A DNA stretch of 51,479 nucleotides. Origin: Candidatus Electrothrix aarhusensis (GTDB lineage: Bacteria; Desulfobacterota; Desulfobulbia; Desulfobulbales; Desulfobulbaceae). Positions 45,012 to 51,479 of the stretch are shown here, in pieces. Numbering within the stretch: the stretch's first letter is position 1; every line of letters begins with the position of its first letter. The stretch spans positions 1-51,479 of the forward strand of contig MTKO01000072.1 in the NCBI GenBank assembly GCA_004028505.1, read 5' to 3'. The notes below the pieces were generated by a model that was not told where the DNA came from, ran no database searches, and saw only the letters and a program-made list of their open reading frames with translations. A program made the translations under genes and the position numbers.

Positions 45012-46103
45012 CTACTCCTTGTCACCAAGGCAGATGCCGATGGAACGGGCAGTTAGAACCTTATCACTTTTCAGATCTACCTGTTTCCGACAACGGATAG
45101 CATCTGCTAATAAAACAGCTGACATGGTAGGCGGGGTCCAGGCCACCATCCGATCAAACAAACCTTCCGCAGCCATACGTACCGCAGCTGAACCGAAACG
45201 AAGGGCCAGCAGACGGTCAAAGGTGGTGGGGGAACCGCCCCTTTGCAGATGACCGAGCACCAGCGACCGAGTATCCTTGCCGATTCTCCTTCTGATTTCT
45301 TCAGCCACCCATTCTCCGATACCGCCGAGTACAACCTCGGCCCGTCCGGCTTCTCCCTTGCCCCGATTTCTTACCTCGCCGCCTTCTTCCTTTGCACCTT
45401 CTGCAACCACAACGATGGAATAATGTTTACCGTGCAGCTCATTTTCGCTGATTTTGGCACAAACCGTTTCCATATCAAAGGGGATTTCTGGGAGAAGAAT
45501 CACATCAGCATCGCCTGAAATCCCAGAATAGAGTGCTATCCAGCCGGAATCCCGACCCATAACCTCAACAACCATGACCCGATCATGGGATTTTGCTGTG
45601 GAATGGAGTTTATCCAGGGCCTCGGTAGCCGTGGAAACCGCTGTGTCAAAACCAAAGGTACGGTCTGTAGCCTCTAGATCATTATCAATAGTTTTGGGTA
45701 CCCCAACAACCGGCATGCCCATTTCTGCAAAACGATGAGCTATTTCCAAGCTCCCGTCACCGCCAACAGCAATATGGCAACCAAAACCCATCCGTTTAAA
45801 CCCGTCCATGACCTTCCCTGAGACGTCAACCAGCATTTCCTCATCGGCAAAATTTTTCACCGGCATAGAAAAGGGATTTCCCTTGTTTGTCGTGCCAAGA
45901 ATCGTGCCGCCGGTAGATGTTATTCCTTCAACATCCGAGGGCATCAGTCGGACCAGTTCATCTCTGTCCAGAAAGCCCATATAGCCGTGCCGACTCCCGT
46001 AGACTTCCCAGCCGAGTTTGGTTGCGGATTTCACTACCGCAAAGATAACCGCGTTCAGGCCTGGCGCATCGCCTCCGCCTGTGGAAATCACTATTTTACC
46101 CAT
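45012..46103 (-). CDS. pfkA: 6-phosphofructokinase
   Basis: PFK phosphorylates fructose 6-phosphate in glycolysis. The 363-residue protein has the substrate and Mg/phosphoryl-donor blocks: GGGDAPGLNAVI, AVGGDGSLEIAHRF, PKTIDNDLEATDRTFGFDTA and EVMGRDSGWIALYSG. GGDGS (Gly where PPi enzymes have Asp) argues for ATP as the phosphate donor, while the Lys in PKTIDND is shared with the PPi/mixed group, so the donor is probably ATP but not certain. An AAGGGG ribosome-binding site precedes ATG 46103. The endonuclease III-like gene follows directly. Confidence 0.93.
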   Translation of the reverse strand: MGKIVISTGGGDAPGLNAVIFAVVKSATKLGWEVYGSRHGYMGFLDRDELVRLMPSDVEGITSTGGTILGTTNKGNPFSMPVKNFADEEMLVDVSGKVMDGFKRMGFGCHIAVGGDGSLEIAHRFAEMGMPVVGVPKTIDNDLEATDRTFGFDTAVSTATEALDKLHSTAKSHDRVMVVEVMGRDSGWIALYSGISGDADVILLPEIPFDMETVCAKISENELHGKHYSIVVVAEGAKEEGGEVRNRGKGEAGRAEVVLGGIGEWVAEEIRRRIGKDTRSLVLGHLQRGGSPTTFDRLLALRFGSAAVRMAAEGLFDRMVAWTPPTMSAVLLADAIRCRKQVDLKSDKVLTARSIGICLGDKE

Positions 46104-46512
46104 TGTATTCCCCTTGTTACATGAATATCATTATCTTGATTAATCGACACCGTTTAAAAGTCAACAATTTAATAATACTAAGAAAGGAGAGAAGGATTTG
46201 CAACTTCTTTCCCTGTTGAGCAGTGATTAATTTTATCGACTGCTTTTCTTTTTTCGTTCAGCGCCGTAGATTAAATGATATTAAATCCCATTAAATGTTT
46301 TTTTCAGGCGTTGACTTATCAAATAAACTGCCGTACCATAGAGGTAATCTGAACATTTTTATTTTTTTATTTTCCCCACCCTACTTGCTCCTCTGCGGGG
46401 CTGCTTAGGTCGGAGAAAATTGAGAAGCAAAAAAGAGGATCAAAAAAGTAAAAGTTTGATTTGATATTCTGGATAGATATCAAATTTTGTTTTAAACAAC
46501 CTGGAGGTTATT
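46104..46512. promoter_or_regulatory. Divergent intergenic region of pfk and the Sec-HesB gene
   Basis: On the plus strand TTGACT (46311-46316) and TACCAT (46334-46339) are spaced 17 bases, a plausible promoter for the selenoprotein gene with a leader of about 165 bases. The leader contains a TTTGATAT/ATATCAAA inverted repeat. The rest is AT-rich and no other gene is visible. Confidence 0.45.
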
Positions 46513-46854
46513 ATGCTGGAAGTAACGAGTTCAGCGGTTGAGAATCTTAAAACATATCTCGCCGACAATAATATTGAATCCGCGATCCGCATCTCGCTGA
46601 TGCAGGGCGGCTGAGCAGGCCCCTCGCTGGGATTGGCTCTGGATGAGTCAAAAGAAAATGATGAGACTTTTGAAGAAGGTGGTGTTCAGTTTTTGGTTGA
46701 GCAAGGACTGCTCAAAACCTGTGGTACCATTAAAGTGGACTTCCTGGAAGCCGGATACCGTTCAGGTTTTTCCATCACTTCCGAAAACCCTGTAGGTGGA
46801 GGTGGTGGCGGTTGTAGTTCCGGCTCCTGCAGCACCGGCAGCTGCGGCAGTTGA
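46513..46854 (+). CDS. HesB/IscA-like selenoprotein (Sec at codon 34, TGA)
   Basis: HesB/IscA-family proteins bind iron or Fe-S clusters; a HesB-like branch with selenocysteine is known in delta-type bacteria. From ATG 46513 the frame has TGA at 46612-46614 (codon 34) and stays open to 46854, giving 113 residues. Across the TGA it reads SLMQGG-U-AGPSLGLALDES, the family's metal-binding block with Sec in the Cys position. LLKTCGTIKVDF and the terminal GGCSSGSCSTGSCGS supply further Cys, the latter as a repeat tail. An AGGTTATT region precedes the ATG after GGAGG. A short SECIS-like stem (GAGC/GCTC with inner CCC/GGG) follows the TGA at 46613-46639. Without Sec insertion only a 33-residue peptide would be made. 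Confidence 0.88.
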
Positions 46855-46885
46855 TATTTGCCGAAAAATTCTTTTTAGCTGTACA

Positions 46886-46921
46886 GCCTCTGTCTTAACG
46901 CACTGGGACAGAGGCTTTTTT
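46886..46921 (+). terminator. Rho-independent terminator after the selenoprotein gene
   Basis: GCCTCTGTC and GACAGAGGC form a perfect nine-base-pair stem with a 12-base loop and six T residues, 31 bases after the stop and two bases before the end of the convergent PBP4-like gene. Confidence 0.92.
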
Positions 46922-46922
46922 A

Positions 46923-48158
46923 TTACCTTCCCTTCTTTTTTGCTACGTATTTGCCGCTCCCTGAATATTGCCCCTTTTTAAGAAGCCCTAACACCGCTCT
47001 GCGCTGATTACGCTGCTGATTAAGCAGTATAACATACGCCCTCCCGTCCTTGAGATAGCCGGCATAGTTATAAATCCCCTTCATAGTGCCGGATTTTGTC
47101 GGTACGCCCATGTAGTTACGGAGCAGAGATGCATGAGGCCTAAAGGCTTTAAGCAGTTTGAGCATTGCCCTCACAGTCACTCGATTTCCGCGAAACAGAC
47201 CAGCCCCTTCTTTCTGAACAATGGCGGCAGCAGTTTTTTTACCAAGTCGCTTGACCAGCACTTCATTGACAGCTCGTTCTGCCTTGGCCCAGGTGGCTGG
47301 ATAGCCAAATTTTTTTGCGCCACAGGTCAAGTAAACCAAGTTGGAGATATAGTTGGATGAATATTTCAGAAAAGAAGTTGCCAGCTCTTTGAGATTGTTA
47401 CTGCTTTGGTGCGTATAAATGAGTTGAGCATTTTGAGGAACAGAGCCGATTCCCATCTTGCCTTGTCCGGCTATGCCTGCCTCTTCTTGCAGGGCGCGGA
47501 ACAGCTCGGTTGTATAACAGGCTATCTGCCCATCGGCTGGCTTCCCTCCCCGGCAAATATTGATTCTATGTTTGCCCGCAGGGTACCCCTTGGCCAGTCC
47601 TTGCATAATGGGCAACAGCGGAGTTTCCTCTTCCCCTGAAAGAATTTCTCCCTTCTTGGTTACCCGAACAGCAACGCTGTTAAAATTAACCGAAACCGCA
47701 CCTATCGGTGCATCATAGGGGTTATCACTGTCTTCTCGTCCCGGTACCCGGTGCTCCAGAGCAAAGGCCGAAGGATCAATATAAATTGCATTGATTTTCT
47801 TCACGCCTTTGTCCCGTAATATCTTAAAAATATTACGAATTTCTTCAGAGACCAACATGGGATCGCCAGTCCCTTTTATATAGAGATTCTTTTTTTTATC
47901 CGTATAAAAAGTCGTGGTAAAGCGGTACTCCGGTCCGAGGATATCAAAGGCGGCAAGAGCGGTGGCAAGCTTGATAACGCTGGCTGGCACATAGGCCTTA
48001 TCAGGATTACAGGAAGAGATAAGCTTTCCCTGTGCATTGCTGACCCCGTAGCCACCATTTCGGATGAGCTTGGAAAATGGCGGGGAACAGGCTGCGCTGG
48101 CTGATTCGGCGATAAAAAATAAAATACTTACGAGCGCCAGCAGACGAAACATTTTCAT
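46923..48158 (-). CDS. dacB: PBP4-type D-alanyl-D-alanine carboxypeptidase/endopeptidase (S13)
   Basis: S13 peptidases trim or cleave peptide cross-links of peptidoglycan in the periplasm. The 411-residue protein has a signal peptide (LLALVSILFFIAESASAA), the catalytic SXXK as PASVIKLATA, SXN as HQSSNNLKELA and the KTG box as VPTKSGTMKGI. It has two or more Cys (ACSPP, ISSCN) that could form disulfides. This is shorter than E. coli DacB (477), lacking part of domains II/III. The symbol is tentative. Confidence 0.87.
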   Translation of the reverse strand: MKMFRLLALVSILFFIAESASAACSPPFSKLIRNGGYGVSNAQGKLISSCNPDKAYVPASVIKLATALAAFDILGPEYRFTTTFYTDKKKNLYIKGTGDPMLVSEEIRNIFKILRDKGVKKINAIYIDPSAFALEHRVPGREDSDNPYDAPIGAVSVNFNSVAVRVTKKGEILSGEEETPLLPIMQGLAKGYPAGKHRINICRGGKPADGQIACYTTELFRALQEEAGIAGQGKMGIGSVPQNAQLIYTHQSSNNLKELATSFLKYSSNYISNLVYLTCGAKKFGYPATWAKAERAVNEVLVKRLGKKTAAAIVQKEGAGLFRGNRVTVRAMLKLLKAFRPHASLLRNYMGVPTKSGTMKGIYNYAGYLKDGRAYVILLNQQRNQRRAVLGLLKKGQYSGSGKYVAKKKGR

Positions 48159-48619
48159 ACTTACACTCCTGATGGGTTTGTTGTAATTATTGTCAGAGGC
48201 GCTCCCGCCTCATTTTTTTACTTATAAGATAACGTATCGAATTTTATAGCAGACTTCAAGGGCGTTCGTAAAAAACAACAAAAACCGGAAAGGTCGCCTT
48301 GTTTATCCTTGATTATCAGTCGAATGTATCGCTGCAAAAGTGCTGCCGGGCCGGTGCGCCTCCCGTTTGCTAGCCCAAGCTGCACGGAGGGTTGATCAGA
48401 TGGAAGAAGGAAGATGGGGTATTTCCCGAAATACTGTTTACTTTTTAATTCGACATGATTAAAAAATGTTATCATCGGAACAACTCTTCAGCTTTTCATG
48501 TTCAGTGTCTGAAGAACAGCAGGGGTAAAAAATGAAATAATATTAGCGTATTCGCTATCATTGAAAAATTCAAAAGCCACCATGATAAAAAGACGAATTT
48601 CAGAAATTAGGAGCACAAG
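48159..48619. other. 461-base intergenic region
   Basis: This separates the PBP4-like gene from the antiporter gene. A minus-strand open frame at 48218-48475 (85 residues) has no ribosome-binding site or family resemblance and is not called as a gene. The stretch at 48330-48410 is more GC-rich than its surroundings, which could be a small remnant, but nothing further is supported. Confidence 0.45.
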
Positions 48620-50578
48620 ATGGGTGTAGCCGCAGATATTGTTATTATTGTCGTTGCCGCCTTGATTGGCGCACTTATTGCGCAACGGGCCAAACAACCG
48701 TTGATTTTAGGGTATATTATTGCCGGTATTGTTGTGGGGCCATACACCGGCGGAGTTACTGTTGGAGATATCCATGAGATCGAGCTTCTGGCGGAGATCG
48801 GCGTGGCCCTTCTTCTCTTTGCTCTGGGGTTGGAATTTTCCCTCAAAGAATTAAGGCCGGTTCGAAATATCGCCCTGTTAGGAACACCAATCCAAATTTT
48901 TCTCACCATTGGCTTCGGCTTTATGCTTGGCAGGTATTTAGGATTCTCTTCAGCGCACGCAATATGGTTTGGTGCCTTGATCTCACTTTCCAGCACTATG
49001 GTAACCTTGAAAACCCTTATGAGCAGGGGGCTTTTAGGAACACTTTCCAGCCGGGTCATGATCGGGATGCTTATTATTCAGGATTTAGCCATTATCCCGA
49101 TGATGATTATTCTCCCGCAACTCAGCAATCCCGAGGCAGGTTTGCCTATTCTCGCCATAGCCATTGTTAAATCTGTCGTCTTCCTGGTATTGATGTTTTA
49201 TTTTGGCAGAAAGCTGTTGCCTTGGCTGATGGAGCATGTAGCGCAGTGGAATTCGCGAGAGCTTTTCATTTTATCTATTACCGCCATAGGTCTCGGTATA
49301 GGCTATGCCACCTACCTCTTTGGCCTGTCTTTTGCTTTTGGTGCCTTTGTTGCCGGAATGGTGTTGAGTGAGTCTGATTATGGGCACCAGGCCCTGAGCG
49401 ATATTATTCCTCTTAGGGATATTTTTGGTCTTTTGTTTTTTACATCGGTCGGCATGCTGCTTGACCCGGTATATTTACTTGAAAACTGGGTGAAAATAAT
49501 CTCCCTGTGTCTAGCCATTGCGATTTTCAAAGGGATAATTTTTTCCGTGCTGGCCAAACTGTTCCGCTATGGCAATATTGTTCCCCTTGCCATTGGATTC
49601 GGCTTGTTTCAGGTGGGTGAATTTTCCTTTGTGCTTGCACGATTAGGGCTTGAAACAAAATCCATTAACCAGGATATGTATTCTCTCGTGCTTGCCGTGT
49701 CAGTCTTGAGCATGGTGCTGACCCCTTTTGCTTCGGCTCTGGCAGCCCCTCTCTACAAACTCAAAAAAAGCCGGTTTAAGCATGAACCGCTGCAAACAGA
49801 AAACCTTCCTGATTCCGGCTTTAAGAACCATATCGTCATTGCCGGAGGTGGGAGGGTAGGGCAACACACCGCTCAGGTACTGATGGAACTCAGTATTCCT
49901 TTTGTCATCATTGAGATGAACCATCAGCGAATGCTTGAATGTAAGGCAGCAAAATATCCGGTCATTTATGGAGACATAAGCCACTCAACAGTTCTTGAGC
50001 TTGCCAAGGTGGATGCAGCCAAACTTTTGCTCATTACCACTCCCGAGGTCACGACCTCGCAATCCATTGTCAAGCAATCACTTCGGCATAATCCTGAACT
50101 CCACATCATCGCCAGGGCGGATGGTATTGAGCAAACCCGGGCATTATATGAAAGTGGAATATATATGGCTGTGTTGCCTGAAATGGAAGCGGGTTTAGAA
50201 ATTGCACGGCAGGCACTTTTGCACCTGGATGTCCCTGTGAATGTTATTCAGCAATATACTGATGATGTACGGCAAAACTTATATTCGCCAATTCATCAGG
50301 CCCAGGATGGGCATGATCTTTTGGCAAAACTTGGCAATATAAAGAATATGCTGGAAATTTCATGGGTGACTATTTCTTCTGAAAGCCTTCTTGCTCATAA
50401 AAACATCGGGGAAGCAGCTGTTCGTTCTAAGACGGGAGTGTCAATTGTGGGGATTATCCACGGGAAAGAATTTTATTCTAATCCTAAAGTGGATTATACG
50501 TTTCAAAGCGGTGATTTGGTCGCGGTTGTCGGTAATGCGGATGAAAGAAATGAGTTTAATAAACTGGCAGGAGCTTGA
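48620..50578 (+). CDS. KefB/YbaL-type cation:proton antiporter with RCK domains
   Basis: CPA2-family antiporters exchange Na+ or K+ for protons; the cytoplasmic RCK domains gate them. The N-terminal ~400 residues are hydrophobic helices with the family blocks [31 protein letters not shown] and [17 protein letters not shown], then [14 protein letters not shown]. At about residue 405 begins an RCK_N/TrkA_N domain ([18 protein letters not shown], with GGGRVG, and [15 protein letters not shown]), followed by an RCK_C domain ([19 protein letters not shown] to [15 protein letters not shown]). 652 residues is normal. K+/glutathione-gated efflux or Na+/H+ exchange cannot be told apart from sequence. 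Confidence 0.93.
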   Translation: MGVAADIVIIVVAALIGALIAQRAKQPLILGYIIAGIVVGPYTGGVTVGDIHEIELLAEIGVALLLFALGLEFSLKELRPVRNIALLGTPIQIFLTIGFGFMLGRYLGFSSAHAIWFGALISLSSTMVTLKTLMSRGLLGTLSSRVMIGMLIIQDLAIIPMMIILPQLSNPEAGLPILAIAIVKSVVFLVLMFYFGRKLLPWLMEHVAQWNSRELFILSITAIGLGIGYATYLFGLSFAFGAFVAGMVLSESDYGHQALSDIIPLRDIFGLLFFTSVGMLLDPVYLLENWVKIISLCLAIAIFKGIIFSVLAKLFRYGNIVPLAIGFGLFQVGEFSFVLARLGLETKSINQDMYSLVLAVSVLSMVLTPFASALAAPLYKLKKSRFKHEPLQTENLPDSGFKNHIVIAGGGRVGQHTAQVLMELSIPFVIIEMNHQRMLECKAAKYPVIYGDISHSTVLELAKVDAAKLLLITTPEVTTSQSIVKQSLRHNPELHIIARADGIEQTRALYESGIYMAVLPEMEAGLEIARQALLHLDVPVNVIQQYTDDVRQNLYSPIHQAQDGHDLLAKLGNIKNMLEISWVTISSESLLAHKNIGEAAVRSKTGVSIVGIIHGKEFYSNPKVDYTFQSGDLVAVVGNADERNEFNKLAGA

Positions 50579-50742
50579 GGGTTTTTTCTGAATGTTGTTT
50601 TGAGCTGCCGGTTATTCCGGCAGCTACCCGGAAAGTGGATCAGATGGAAAAACAACAATAGGAGTCTGACCCCATTTTTTTGCTACAACGCCCCCTGTAC
50701 GGGCAGGTTGCACAATTCCGCAAAAACGGTTATATTTTCCGT

Positions 50743-51479
50743 ATGAGTACAATGGATAACCCTCATGACAGCGTGGTCAGGCAGACTTTGGGACGACCGG
50801 AGGTGGCAATCGGATATTTCCGGCACAACCTGCCGAAAGATCTGCTGGATCATCTTGATCTCGCGACCCTTGAGCGCGTGCAGGATAGCTTTGTCGATCC
50901 TGAGCTGCACCCGTCGCATCGGATCTTCTCTTTACCGTCGATTACCTTGCCGAAGGTGATGCTAAGGGCGAGCAGGAAAAGCTTCTGCTTTATCTGCTGA
51001 TTGAACACAAAAGTTATCCCGACCGACTGACCTTGTTTCAGTTGCTCCGCTACATGGTGCGGATTTGGGAACGGCATTGCACGGAGAATCGGAAGAGTTC
51101 CATGTTACCGCCCGTGTACCCGATGATCCTGTATCACGGCGGACGGCCCTGGCCGTATCCCCTGAATTTCCAGTCGCTGTTCAGCGTACAGGATCAGACG
51201 GTGTTGCGGCATCTGCCTGAATTCTCGCCTGTACTGCACGACGTGGCCCGGTGTGATGATCAAGAAATCACCGGTGAAACAGCGGCCCGTACCCTGCTGC
51301 TTGTGCTCAAGTATATTTTTCGCCCAGATCTGGCGGAACGGTTGCCCGACCTGCTGGTTCAGGCGCAGACGCTGCTGACGGATGAAAACGGTCGCGAAAT
51401 TATGTTCACCCTGCTGTACTATCTCACTGAAGGCACGGGCAGGTGGATGAAACAACACTTGCGGCAGCCCTTGATCGGG
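50743..51479 (+). CDS. Rpn-family recombination-promoting nuclease/putative transposase (frameshifted, right end off window)
   Basis: Rpn proteins are PD-(D/E)XK nucleases that raise recombination and were first annotated as transposases. From ATG 50743 the sequence MDNPHDSVVRQTLGRPEVA and AIGYFRHNLP match the family N terminus. The frame shifts near 50915-50920: one base restored reads ELHPSH-SDLLFTVDYL, then the metal-binding Asp of SDLLF and the ExK-type LLYLLIEHKSYPDRLTLFQL. The second part is open to the window edge (MILYHGGRPWPYP, ending in the REIMFTLLYYLTEG region). It is preceded by GGAGTCTGACCCC, a motif often seen near mobile genes. Partial: the C terminus is missing. Confidence 0.82.

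Noticed and set aside
46513-46854. Reading the HesB-like gene as broken by a nonsense mutation
   Set aside because: The TGA falls exactly in the conserved Cys/Sec position, the frame is otherwise intact, and no frameshift is needed, so selenocysteine fits better.
48218-48475. 85-codon open frame on the minus strand in the 48 kb intergenic region
   Set aside because: No ribosome-binding site, no family resemblance, and it runs through a GC-rich patch with no gene-like properties.
1-51479. CRISPR array, prophage or integrated plasmid
   Set aside because: No regularly spaced direct repeats, phage structural genes, integrase or replication genes were found.

Overview
The window looks like a chromosomal segment of a Gram-negative member of the Desulfobacterota, most likely order Desulfobulbales, and possibly a cable bacterium (Candidatus Electrothrix/Electronema-like). 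The clues are a five-heme cytochrome fused to a truncated hemoglobin, a HesB-like selenoprotein with an in-frame TGA, two 'two-CW' cysteine-rich proteins, a free-standing CZB domain, an M23 peptidase-bactofilin pair, a YejA-type binding protein without its permease, and mid-range base composition. The placement rests on family knowledge. No 16S rRNA or full tRNA gene was seen.

Layout. 1-7.5 kb: a YcaO-TPR protein running off the left edge, tsaE coupled to a receiver/histidine kinase, a YejA-like binding protein and a GT39 glycosyltransferase. 7.5-10.7 kb: uppP, a PilZ protein, epmA and an outer-membrane barrel. 10.9-12.6 kb: dut between two paralogous periplasmic coiled-coil proteins. 13-15.8 kb: a zinc-ribbon membrane protein and an asparagine-synthetase homologue lacking its signature catalytic residues. 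16-20 kb: a two-CW protein, a hairpin-forming repeat, an MltD-like lytic transglycosylase and a YihY/BrkB protein. 20.3-24.8 kb: a cinA-recA-folA operon with an HNH-domain gene inserted between cinA and recA. 24.8-31 kb: a formylglycine-generating-enzyme-like protein, panE, bioA, bactofilin/M23 and rpmB. 31-36 kb: a CheB-type methylesterase, a DUF255 thioredoxin-fold protein, a small isolated transcription unit, an OMP and a histidine phosphatase. 36-42.5 kb: a 1417-residue PEP-utilising protein and the cytochrome-hemoglobin fusion. 42.6-46.9 kb: a double hairpin, DsrE-like, two-CW and CZB proteins, an endonuclease III-like protein, 6-phosphofructokinase and the selenoprotein. 47-51.5 kb: a PBP4-type peptidase, a Kef-type antiporter and the start of an Rpn nuclease.

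Sequence quality. Eight genes are each restored to a full reading frame by adding one base at one site, or at two sites in the kinase. Every event is a net loss of one base, often in a homopolymer. This points to deletion-biased consensus errors rather than nine independent pseudogenisations. The HNH gene differs: it carries an in-frame TAA with no frame change.

How the genes work together. Most of the window is housekeeping: envelope (uppP, mltD, dacB-like, bactofilin/M23), DNA maintenance (recA, cinA, dut, endonuclease III-like), cofactors (folA, panE, bioA), translation (rpmB, tsaE, epmA) and glycolysis (pfk). Against it stand several candidate O2-, redox- and metal-linked proteins: cytochrome-hemoglobin, Sec-HesB, DsrE, two-CW and CZB, four of them within 40.5-46.9 kb.
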